In this document: positions 1-6,768 of the stretch, piece after piece
Numbering within the stretch: the stretch's first letter is position 1
How the letters are laid out: each line of letters opens with the position of its first letter
Origin: CAYMAZ01 sp964428185
Lineage (GTDB): Bacteria; Bacteroidota; Bacteroidia; Bacteroidales; DTU049
Length of the DNA stretch: 12,259 nucleotides
Reading direction: 5' to 3'
Assembly: GCA_964428185.1 (NCBI GenBank)
Contig: CAYRXH010000074.1
Coordinates: forward strand, 1 to 12,259
Program-made: the position numbers and the translations under genes
Notes under the pieces: model-generated
Seen by the model: only the letters and a program-made list of their open reading frames with translations
What the model was told of the DNA's origin: nothing
The model's database searches: none

Positions 1-325
1 CTACCAGCAGAGGACTTAATGTATGCAGCAGACTGGTTTCGACAGGCGAACTGTGCTCCAGTCCCATAAAGAAAAGAAGCTGATTAGCGCTGACACCCAG
101 TATGCCTGCTGCCAGTATTCTCAATAAATCTCTCTTTTCAATTTGTTTTAGATTTGGGATAAATATTCCAATCAAAAAAAGCAATAGGGTGGTGATGCTG
201 ATTCTGAAAGTTACAATTTGTAATGGAGTGAAGGCAGGCATTGTGTTTTTTGCAATCCAGTAGTTGGCACCGAATAGCAGACCGGCCAGAATAAGTGCAA
301 GATGGGCTTGTTGCTTGATGTTCAT
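1..325 (-). CDS. EamA/DMT-family permease, N-terminal part (runs off left edge)
   Basis: This is the start of an inner-membrane drug/metabolite transporter (EamA-type, ten-helix DMT superfamily). Only the first 108 codons are in the window. They begin MNIKQQAHLALILAGLLFGANYW and continue into three or four hydrophobic segments (about residues 7-27, 36-55, 67-88 and 97 onward). The FGANYWIAK stretch in helix 1, followed by a FRI motif at the start of helix 2, is typical of EamA proteins. The ATG overlaps the stop of the upstream NlpC/P60 gene in an ATGA arrangement (bases 325 to 322, minus strand), so the two are probably co-transcribed and translationally coupled. The substrate cannot be told; members export metabolites or amino acids. 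The family call is fairly safe, but the rest of the gene is unseen. Confidence 0.85.
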   Translation of the reverse strand, partial: MNIKQQAHLALILAGLLFGANYWIAKNTMPAFTPLQIVTFRISITTLLLFLIGIFIPNLKQIEKRDLLRILAAGILGVSANQLLFFMGLEHSSPVETSLLHTLSPLLV

Positions 326-972
326 TGCATATTATTTACTCTGCCACCATTGGCAAATCTGTCAGCATAATATTTGGTATCAAGGTGATCAATAATAACA
401 CCCCTTGAGCTTGTGGCATGAACAAAATACCCGTTGGCAATGTAAATGCCAACATGTGATACCTGTTTGAAATTGATCTTAAAAAAAACAAGATCTCCGT
501 CTTTCAGTTGATCTCTTTTCACTGATGAGGACTGCTGCCAGAGGTCATAAGCACTGCGCTTTGTGTCAATATTGTAGAGTTTTTTGTATATTGTCAGCAC
601 CATACCACTACAATCGGTTCCTTCTTTGGATGTTCCTCCGTATTTGTATGGAGTCCCCAGCCAACTGTCAATTTCAGCCAGCAACTGAAGGTCTTCTGTT
701 CCGTTCAGAGTGATATTCCACTTGTCTTCAAAGGTCTTATAGTCTGAACTTTTTTCATCGGTTTGATTATTTTTCTTTTTGCGAGATTTTTTTTCAGAAA
801 CATTGGTTTCATTCGTGTCTTCGTCAGAAAAAACCACTTTATAGGTTGCTTCATTCTGTTCCTTTCCTCTTTGCTGAGCCTCACGGATGTATTCAAATAG
901 ACCTGTGCAAGAGGTTGACAATGCAGCAACAATAGAAATTGTCAGTATAAATTGAAGAATTTTGTTTTTCAT
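322..972 (-). CDS. NlpC/P60-family (C40) peptidoglycan endopeptidase, probable lipoprotein
   Basis: A 216-residue secreted cysteine peptidase of the NlpC/P60 family, which cleaves peptide stems of peptidoglycan (commonly gamma-D-Glu to diamino acid bonds). The N terminus (1-21) is a signal peptide with KNK followed by a hydrophobic core. It ends at Cys22 in ALSTSC, a plausible but imperfect lipobox because -3 is Ser rather than Leu, so lipidation is likely but not certain. Residues 23-85 form a charged, Lys/Glu/Asn-rich linker. The catalytic domain spans about 95-212. It shows WLGTPYKYGG, then GTDCSG with nucleophile Cys121, SHVGIY with His173, and FVHA with His185 as third catalytic residue, all in the usual order. 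A T8 homopolymer at 787-794 lies in the linker, but the frame is intact. A -7-like box lies 19 bases upstream of the ATG. Cell-wall turnover is the likely role. Confidence 0.9.
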   Translation of the reverse strand: MKNKILQFILTISIVAALSTSCTGLFEYIREAQQRGKEQNEATYKVVFSDEDTNETNVSEKKSRKKKNNQTDEKSSDYKTFEDKWNITLNGTEDLQLLAEIDSWLGTPYKYGGTSKEGTDCSGMVLTIYKKLYNIDTKRSAYDLWQQSSSVKRDQLKDGDLVFFKINFKQVSHVGIYIANGYFVHATSSRGVIIDHLDTKYYADRFANGGRVNNMQ

Positions 973-991
973 AAAGCATTTGTGAAGTATT

Positions 992-999
992 CAAAATTA
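992..999 (-). promoter_or_regulatory. Candidate -7 box for the NlpC/P60-EamA unit
   Basis: Read on the minus strand, these bases are TAATTTTG, an exact match to the Bacteroidota -7 consensus TAnnTTTG. The box ends 19 bases before the NlpC/P60 ATG, which predicts a leader of roughly 14 bases. No clear TTG/TTTG -33 element lies 17-23 bases upstream, so support rests on the -7 box and its position. Confidence 0.4.
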
Positions 1000-1022
1000 C
1001 AAATGAAAATATCCCGATAAAC

Positions 1023-1038
1023 CTTCATGTTATTGAAG
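1023..1038. repeat. Short inverted repeat CTTCA-N6-TGAAG between divergent units
   Basis: A perfect 5-base inverted repeat with a 6-base spacer lies between the NlpC/P60 and MFS-malQ promoters. Flanking AAA and TTT could extend it past a single bulged C. Its centre is about 72 bases upstream of the predicted MFS-malQ start point, a position that would suit an activator site. It is short and could be chance. It is not a terminator, because both flanking genes point away from it. Confidence 0.2.
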
Positions 1039-1066
1039 TTTTAAACAAGACGGTGTTAAGGATTGC

Positions 1067-1097
1067 TTGTTGCTGATACTGGAATTATGTATTTTTG
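1067..1097 (+). promoter_or_regulatory. Bacteroidota-type promoter for the MFS-malQ operon
   Basis: TATTTTTG at 1090-1097 matches the -7 consensus TAnnTTTG exactly. A TTG at 1067-1069 lies 20 bases upstream (a second TTG at 1070-1072 lies 17 upstream), within the usual -33 to -7 spacing. The predicted start point is near 1102, giving a leader of about 10 bases before the ATG at 1113. The TTG that would extend the reading frame to 1095 is part of this box, which argues against it as a start codon. Confidence 0.6.
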
Positions 1098-1112
1098 AAC
1101 AAATTTTCGGAG

Positions 1113-2252
1113 ATGAAATCAAAACCCAGAATGACCCTGTTGCAAATGCTCAATATGAGCATTGGTTTTTTTGGAATTCAGTATGGGTTTGGACTACAAA
1201 ATGCGAATGTGAGCAGAATTTTTGAAACATTTGTAGCCAAAATCAGGCTTATCCCTCTTTTATGGCTGGCTGCCCCGCTCACAGGGCTGATCATACAACC
1301 GCTTGTCGGAATGCACAGTGACCGAGCCTGGAACAGGATTGGTCGCCGGAAACCTTATTTTTTACTTGGAGCACTGCTAGCATCTTCAGTCCTGCTGATT
1401 ATGCCCAACGCATCTGCCTTGTGGATTGCAGCCGGTGCGCTTTGGATGATGGATGCAGCTATCAACATGACTATGGAATCTTTCAGGGCAGTTGTTGGGG
1501 ATATGATTTCTGAAAGTCAGCGTAACAAGGAATTTGCCTTGCAAAGCTTTATCATTGGTGTTGGTTCTGTTCTCGCGTTAGTTATGCTGTGGATATTGAC
1601 AAGCTGGGGAGTCTCCAATACTGCATCAGACGTAAAAATTCCTGAATCTGTGGGTTTTTCGTTTTATCTGGGGGCAGTATTGTTTACATGGATTGCATTG
1701 TTTACAATGTTGATATATATGACATCTTCAACTTCTAGAAATGTTTTTGGGGCTTCTGCTCCTTCATCAGAACTCTTTAATGTAGGGGAAAACCGGGTTG
1801 GAGTGTGTTTTGCAGGGTATATTGGTTTCGGAGCATTATTTTCATTTCTCATTCCGATGATTGCGGATAAACTGGGCAGAGGAATAACACATGTCATCTG
1901 CCTGTTTTTTTGTGCTGTTGGATTGGTTTCTGTTGTATTTGCAACAGAACCATGGCATATCTTACCCGGAATGATTGCGTTTGGTGTTGCCTGGGCATCA
2001 TTGCTCAGTATGCCCTATGCGTTATTATCATCTTCACTTCCTGCTGGCAAAATGGGATTTTATACGGGAATATTCAGTTTTTTTATTTCAATACTTAAAA
2101 TTGTCACTGCTGCCTTATTGGGTTTGGCAATGAAGTATCTATTTCACGGCGATCCTTTGTGGTCAATTCTTACAGCAGGAATATTGATACTGATTGCATC
2201 TTTGATGATGCTGAGAGTAAGAGAACAGGTGAAAGAAAATAAACTATTATGA
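1113..2252 (+). CDS. MFS sugar transporter (SLC45/sucrose-maltose type), apparently lacking the TM6-TM7 connection
   Basis: A 379-residue major facilitator protein that most likely imports maltose or maltodextrins, judged by resemblance and by overlap with malQ. The N-terminal half has five helices. The family loop D-RAWNRIGRRKP lies between TM2 and TM3, after Q-PLVGMHSD. The C-terminal half has the features of TM7-TM12, including ITHVICL and SMPYALLSSSLP. I chose the ATG at 1113 because homologues begin MK-KP just before TM1 and because the TTG at 1095 sits inside a promoter box. Oddly, at residues 181-205 the start of TM6 runs directly into TM7, so the central cytoplasmic loop and the end of TM6 are missing. 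The protein is shorter than the roughly 440-470 residues I expect for relatives, and about 11 hydrophobic segments remain. It may be non-functional or topologically unusual. The stop overlaps the malQ start (ATGA). Confidence 0.85.
   Translation: MKSKPRMTLLQMLNMSIGFFGIQYGFGLQNANVSRIFETFVAKIRLIPLLWLAAPLTGLIIQPLVGMHSDRAWNRIGRRKPYFLLGALLASSVLLIMPNASALWIAAGALWMMDAAINMTMESFRAVVGDMISESQRNKEFALQSFIIGVGSVLALVMLWILTSWGVSNTASDVKIPESVGFSFYLGAVLFTWIALFTMLIYMTSSTSRNVFGASAPSSELFNVGENRVGVCFAGYIGFGALFSFLIPMIADKLGRGITHVICLFFCAVGLVSVVFATEPWHILPGMIAFGVAWASLLSMPYALLSSSLPAGKMGFYTGIFSFFISILKIVTAALLGLAMKYLFHGDPLWSILTAGILILIASLMMLRVREQVKENKLL
1679..1706 (+). repeat. 10-base direct repeat at the MFS TM6/TM7 junction
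   Basis: ATTGTTTACA occurs at 1679-1688 and again at 1697-1706, and encodes the repeated Leu-Phe-Thr in VLFTWIALFTM. It sits exactly where TM6 appears to be fused to TM7. Short direct repeats of this kind can mediate deletions or slippage, but with two copies this close it may simply reflect similar codons. Confidence 0.5.
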
Positions 2253-3778
2253 CGAAAAACAAGCAAGCAGTATTTTTTTGTAACAGAGGATCAGGAGTCT
2301 TGCTTCATCCACTGTCGCTTCCCGGCAAGCAGCATTGCGGAACAATTGGATCGGAAGCGTATACCTTTGCTGAACTGTTGAAAAGAGCAAATTGTACTTA
2401 CTGGCAGATGCTGCCATTGACACCACCCTGTGTTGAGAATTCTCCTTATCAATCTTTTTCATCCCTGGCAGGAAATCCGCTGCTCATTAGTTGGGACTTG
2501 CTGCAGAAAGACGGTTTGGTGGATGACAAGACCCTTCATTATGCTTATGAAGTGGTTTCAGATAAGGGAAAAATTGATTACTCATCTGCAGATGAATCAT
2601 CAGAGTTGGTTTTAAGTTATGCATTTGAAAAATTTGAAGAGACCGGAATATTAAGGAAAGAATATGAAAATTTTAGTCAGCTACAAAAGTATTGGCTTGA
2701 TGATTATTGCCTGTTTGTTGCAATAAAAAAACAGTTGGGGAATGAGGCTGTTCAGAATTGGCCGGAATTGCTCAGAAAAAGAAATAAAAAAAGCCTGAAT
2801 GACAAAAAAATTGAGTTGGAAAATAGTATTGATTATGAAAGGTTCAAGCAGTTTATATTTTTCAGGCAGTGGTTTCAGTTGAAAAAATATTGTAATAATC
2901 TTGGGATAAAAATTATTGGAGATTTGCCAATATATGTGTCTGCAGATAGTGTAGAGGTATGGACAAACCCTGAACTATTTGATGTCAATGAACATTTGCA
3001 GCCCCTACATAAGGCAGGGGTTCCCCCGGATTATTACAGTGAAACCGGTCAGTTATGGGGTAATCCTGTATATAAGTGGGCTAGTCATGAAAAGGATGGG
3101 TTTAACTGGTGGAGAAGCAGACTCGATTTTGCTTTCAAGATGTTTGATGCTGTCAGAATAGATCATTTCAGGGGGTTTTCCGAATTTTGGGCAGTGCCTG
3201 CTGACAGTAAAACTGCTGAGCATGGCAAATGGATTACAGCTCCTGGGAAGAAGTTGTTTGAGCTTTATATGAATGAACATTCTGTTATTCCTGTCATTGC
3301 AGAGGATCTTGGTATCATCAGTGATGAAGCTGTGGCTCTGAGAGAAAGATATGGCTTTCCCGGCATGAAAGTTCTGCAGTTTGCCTTTTCCAACCCGCAG
3401 GAAAATAACTTTCTTCCGCATTTTTATGAAAAAAATTGTGTGGTTTATCCTGGTACTCATGACAATAATTCACTGATTGGCTGGTTTGAGGAAGAAGCAA
3501 CAGAGTCAGAAAAAGATATGTTAAGGAGTTATTCGGGATATGAACAGGGAGATCTTGTTGGTTCAATTCTGAGACTTGCCTGGACCTCTGTAGCCAATAC
3601 AGTAATTGTATCAGCCCAGGATCTGCTTCGAAAAGATTCATCATCAAGAATGAATATTCCCGGTACAGAAAAGGGAAACTGGGAATGGCGAATGACTCAG
3701 GAAGACATGCTCAACTTCTCTTGCGAAGAACTTAAACTATTGAACAGAATCTGTGCAAGAGAACAGTCCCAATTATAA
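2249..3778 (+). CDS. malQ: 4-alpha-glucanotransferase (amylomaltase, GH77)
   Basis: A 509-residue cytoplasmic GH77 enzyme that moves alpha-1,4-glucan segments between maltooligosaccharides, releasing glucose and building longer chains for phosphorolysis or glycogen. The N terminus has the family's RGSGVLLHPLSLPG and later NSPYQSFSSLAGNPLLI, followed by GDLPIYV (224-230) and the GVPPDYYSETGQLWGNP signature (257-273). The catalytic set is complete: nucleophile Asp305 in RIDHFRG, acid/base Glu352 in AEDLG, and transition-state Asp405 in GTHDNN. The length is that of the short single-domain amylomaltase type; the starch-binding CBM20 modules found at the N terminus of longer Bacteroides enzymes are absent. 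Translation starts within the stop of the MFS gene (ATGA), so uptake and processing appear coupled. The last 6 bases overlap the convergent symporter gene. Confidence 0.96.
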   Translation: MTKNKQAVFFCNRGSGVLLHPLSLPGKQHCGTIGSEAYTFAELLKRANCTYWQMLPLTPPCVENSPYQSFSSLAGNPLLISWDLLQKDGLVDDKTLHYAYEVVSDKGKIDYSSADESSELVLSYAFEKFEETGILRKEYENFSQLQKYWLDDYCLFVAIKKQLGNEAVQNWPELLRKRNKKSLNDKKIELENSIDYERFKQFIFFRQWFQLKKYCNNLGIKIIGDLPIYVSADSVEVWTNPELFDVNEHLQPLHKAGVPPDYYSETGQLWGNPVYKWASHEKDGFNWWRSRLDFAFKMFDAVRIDHFRGFSEFWAVPADSKTAEHGKWITAPGKKLFELYMNEHSVIPVIAEDLGIISDEAVALRERYGFPGMKVLQFAFSNPQENNFLPHFYEKNCVVYPGTHDNNSLIGWFEEEATESEKDMLRSYSGYEQGDLVGSILRLAWTSVANTVIVSAQDLLRKDSSSRMNIPGTEKGNWEWRMTQEDMLNFSCEELKLLNRICAREQSQL

Positions 3779-5167
3779 CATATTGTTTCTTTTCAAGTCA
3801 AAATAGGTATTTACTTCTTTTCTGAAAACGGGAAAAAGGAGTATCAGAGCAAACAGGTTTGGAAGAGTCATAAAAGTTATGACCATATCCACAAAATTCC
3901 AGACAAGTTCCAGTCCCCAGATGCATCCCAGAAAGACAAAAAAAGCATACACAATGTTATAGGGTATAATTGCTTTGTCACCCCATACATATTGAACTGC
4001 CCTATTCCCATAATATGACCAGGAGATGACTGTGGAAAAAGCAAACAGAAGAAGGCCAATACTCACCACATGTTTTGCAATGATGCCAATTCCAACTTTG
4101 CCAAGACCTGCTTCAAATCCGGCAATTGTCATGCTGACACCTGCAGTATCATTGTATGTCCACACTCCCGTAACAACAATGACAAGAGCTGTGAGAGAAC
4201 AAATTATAATGGTGTCAACAAGAGGTTCAAGCGAAGAGACCAGTCCTTCCTGAAATGGATGTTCAGTTTTGGCTGCAGCATGAGCAATGGGAGCAGAACC
4301 CTGCCCCGCTTCATTTGAAAAAAGTCCGCGTTTTACCCCCCAGAGTAATGTCATAATGAATGTGGAACCTAAAAATCCTCCTGTGGCAGCAGTACCTGTA
4401 AAAGCGTCACTGATGATCAGGGCAAAAGCTCCGGGAATAGCCTTATAAAACACCACAAGGACAATGATTGCAGCGACAAAATATGACAATGCCATCACAG
4501 GAACCAATTTTGAGGTGACCTCAGCAATTCGTTTCAAGCCTCCGACGATAATCAACAGAACAAGGGAAGTAATGATGATTGCTGACATCCACACCGGCAC
4601 TCCATAACTTGAGTTCAGGGCATCAGCCATTGAATTTGCCTGGGCCATGTTTCCGGTGCCGAAAGAGCAAAGCATGGCAGCAAAGGCAAAAATCAAAGCC
4701 AAAGTTTTGGCATGTTTCCCGAGCTGTTTTTTAAGCCCGTATTCCATATAATACATAGGACCTCCCGACACACTGCCATCTTCATTTATTTTCCGATATT
4801 TCTGAGCAAGAGTACACTCAACCATTTTCAGCATCATTCCGAGAAAACCGACTACCCATAACCAGAAAATTGCACCCGGCCCTCCCCAGTGAATGGCAAG
4901 AGCCACACCAACAATATTGCCGGTGCCTACAGTGGCAGAGAGTGCTGTTGTTAATGCTTTAAATGAAGAGACATCGCCTTTTGTTTTTTTTGTTGAATAT
5001 TTGCCGGAAACAATTCCAATTGCATGTCCGAATCGGGTAATCTGCAGGAATTTCATTCTGATTGTGAAATATAATCCCACAGGAATCAGCATGGCAAGGA
5101 TGGCATATCCTCCTACATATTCGTTATATGCCTTGATAACTGTATTTAAAAAATCTGTCATAAGCAT
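3773..5167 (-). CDS. Sodium:alanine (glycine) symporter, AGCS family
   Basis: A 464-residue inner-membrane transporter of the AGCS family, which couples Na+ (sometimes H+) influx to uptake of alanine or glycine. Family signatures include GTGNIVGVA (81-89), SGGPMYYMEYG (134-144), FGTGNMAQANS (169-179) and KRGLFSNEAGQGSAP (279-293), spread over about 11 hydrophobic segments. The length is normal for the family. Translation can begin at the ATG at 5167 or at Met3 (5161). The gene starts one base after the stop of the upstream NSS-family transporter, so the two form an operon. Its last 6 bases overlap the end of convergent malQ, leaving no room for an intergenic terminator. Alanine or glycine is the best substrate guess from the family; the sequence alone does not decide it. 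Confidence 0.94.
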   Translation of the reverse strand: MLMTDFLNTVIKAYNEYVGGYAILAMLIPVGLYFTIRMKFLQITRFGHAIGIVSGKYSTKKTKGDVSSFKALTTALSATVGTGNIVGVALAIHWGGPGAIFWLWVVGFLGMMLKMVECTLAQKYRKINEDGSVSGGPMYYMEYGLKKQLGKHAKTLALIFAFAAMLCSFGTGNMAQANSMADALNSSYGVPVWMSAIIITSLVLLIIVGGLKRIAEVTSKLVPVMALSYFVAAIIVLVVFYKAIPGAFALIISDAFTGTAATGGFLGSTFIMTLLWGVKRGLFSNEAGQGSAPIAHAAAKTEHPFQEGLVSSLEPLVDTIIICSLTALVIVVTGVWTYNDTAGVSMTIAGFEAGLGKVGIGIIAKHVVSIGLLLFAFSTVISWSYYGNRAVQYVWGDKAIIPYNIVYAFFVFLGCIWGLELVWNFVDMVITFMTLPNLFALILLFPVFRKEVNTYFDLKRNNML

Positions 5168-5168
5168 A

Positions 5169-6539
5169 TCAGGTTAATCCAGTAATAAAAAAAGCGCCGA
5201 TGGCTACTGCTCCAATTGCAAGAGGAGCAATAAATCGAATGATAAAAATAAGAATTTCTGTCATGACCGGATGGATATTTGATCCTTCTCTAAGCTCTGC
5301 AACAAATGCTGCTTTTCCCAGTTTCCATCCTGTATAAATCACAATAAACAACGCTCCGAAAGTGAGAAAAATATTGGCCGAAATATAATTCATCACATCA
5401 AAAAAAGTCATTCCGAAGATAGTCATATCCTTTAATGGTCCGAATGATAAAGTGCACAATACCCCCAGTGCAGTGATTGAAACACTGCCTATCAGGGTGG
5501 CTTTGCCACGACTCATGTTTTTCTCTTCTTTCAAATAAGCAACAACAACTTCAAGAACAGAAATAGTGCTTGTGAGTGCTGCAATTGCCAGGAGAAAGAA
5601 AAAAACAATGCCAAAAGCATAACCACCTGGCATTGACTGAAAGATTTTGGGAAGAGTAACAAACACAAGACCGGGACCTCCTACTGGGCTTTCTCCAAGG
5701 GCAAACAAAGCCGGAAATACCATGACTCCGCTAAGCACAGCAATAAGGGTATCTGAAGAGGCAACCCAGACAGATGTGCTGAATAATGGTGTATCTTTTC
5801 GGATATAGGAGCCATATGTAATTAGAGCACCCATTCCTATGCTTAGGGAAAAGGCAGCCTGTCCGAGAGCCATTAAAATTGACCGGAGAGAGAGTTTTTC
5901 GAAGTGGGGGTCAAATAAAAATCTCAGACCTGCTTCAGACCCGGGAAGAGTAAGACTTCGGATACACACAAAAATTATCAGTACAAGTAATAAGGGCATC
6001 AGAATCTTTGTGTATTTTTCAATTCCTTTCTGAACACCAGCAAAAACAACTCCGGCAGTGATAATCATAAATACAATCTGCCACATTAAAGGCTTGAAAC
6101 TTTCAGAAGTAAACATGGCAAAGTCCTGATTGAGCTGTTCTATGGATTTTCTCGAAAAACCATTCTGGAGTGCCTGTACAATATATTCCAAGGTCCATCC
6201 AGCAACTGTACTGTAAAATGAAAGAATAACAAAAGCAGCAATAATTCCCATAAGTCCAATCAGCCACCATGGTGAACCGGGGGAAAGTTTTCTGAAAGAA
6301 CCCAAAGCATTGCTTTGCGAACGCCTTCCAATTACAAATTCAGACAACATCACAGGAATCCCGATTCCAAAAACAAAAAAAAGATAGACAAGCAAAAATG
6401 CACCTCCGCCATTTTCTCCCGTTATATAGGGAAAACGCCAGATATTGCCCAATCCAACAGCAGAGCCGGCAGCAGCAGCAATAATTCCAAACTTCCCGGT
6501 GAAACCATCCCGGGATTGATTTCCAGGTTGAAAAGCCAT
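5169..6539 (-). CDS. Neurotransmitter:sodium symporter (NSS/SNF) family amino-acid transporter
   Basis: A 456-residue LeuT-fold secondary transporter that uses the Na+ gradient to import amino acids or related amines. TM1 carries GSAVGLGNIWRFPY (25-38), the unwound sodium/substrate segment. TM6 has FSLSIGMG (about 230-237), and TM8 has TSTISVLE (about 323-330), which in LeuT contributes to the Na2 site. I count 11 hydrophobic segments, the arrangement common in bacterial members such as Tyt1 and MhsT; the twelfth helix is absent. I place the start at the ATG at 6539. The frame stays open to a TTG at 6554, but that TTG belongs to a promoter-like TAGGTTTG. It is the first gene of a two-gene operon with the AGCS symporter. 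Substrate is unknown, with aromatic or branched amino acids the usual choices. Confidence 0.93.
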   Translation of the reverse strand: MAFQPGNQSRDGFTGKFGIIAAAAGSAVGLGNIWRFPYITGENGGGAFLLVYLFFVFGIGIPVMLSEFVIGRRSQSNALGSFRKLSPGSPWWLIGLMGIIAAFVILSFYSTVAGWTLEYIVQALQNGFSRKSIEQLNQDFAMFTSESFKPLMWQIVFMIITAGVVFAGVQKGIEKYTKILMPLLLVLIIFVCIRSLTLPGSEAGLRFLFDPHFEKLSLRSILMALGQAAFSLSIGMGALITYGSYIRKDTPLFSTSVWVASSDTLIAVLSGVMVFPALFALGESPVGGPGLVFVTLPKIFQSMPGGYAFGIVFFFLLAIAALTSTISVLEVVVAYLKEEKNMSRGKATLIGSVSITALGVLCTLSFGPLKDMTIFGMTFFDVMNYISANIFLTFGALFIVIYTGWKLGKAAFVAELREGSNIHPVMTEILIFIIRFIAPLAIGAVAIGAFFITGLT

Positions 6540-6551
6540 ACTTTTTTTTGA

Positions 6552-6579
6552 CAAACCTACATAAAAAATTGATTACAAA
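6552..6579 (-). promoter_or_regulatory. Candidate promoter for the two-symporter operon
   Basis: On the minus strand, TTTG (6579-6576) is followed after 16 bases by TAGGTTTG (6559-6552), an exact TAnnTTTG match. The spacing is one base below the usual 17-23. The box ends only 12 bases before the ATG at 6539, so the predicted leader is about 7 bases. The shortness is unusual and lowers confidence. Confidence 0.35.
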
Positions 6580-6706
6580 TGACAGAAAGCATAAAAAAAT
6601 ATACTGATGAACAAAAAATGTTATCTGAAAAAGATTATGGCCAATGGTTGGTTTTAGTGAAATCAAAATGTTAAAAAATTGTTTAATAAATAAATTTAAA
6701 AAAGCA

Positions 6707-6714
6707 TATTTTTG
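6707..6714 (+). promoter_or_regulatory. Candidate -7 box for ackA
   Basis: TATTTTTG matches the Bacteroidota -7 consensus exactly and is identical to the boxes before the MFS-malQ operon and secA. It predicts a leader of about 50 bases, A/T-rich near the start codon. The nearest upstream TTG (6679-6681) is 25 bases away, a little too far for a standard -33 element. The remainder of the 6555-6768 gap between divergent genes shows only A/T-rich sequence. Confidence 0.45.
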
Positions 6715-6768
6715 GCAGCGAAAACAACACATCATTTTTTTTCACTAAAAATTAAAATTAAAATAACA

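Noticed and set aside
787..794. T8 tract in the NlpC/P60 gene as a frameshift or phase-variation site
   Set aside because: The reading frame is intact across it, the tract is short, and such runs are common in this A/T-rich DNA.
3053..3460. 135-codon open frame on the minus strand inside malQ
   Set aside because: It is fully antisense to a strongly conserved enzyme, has no recognisable domain, and its composition fits a shadow frame.
6340..6735. 131-codon minus-strand frame covering the NSS symporter start and its upstream region
   Set aside because: It overlaps the conserved N terminus of the symporter in another frame and reads as a Cys/Phe-rich shadow of it.
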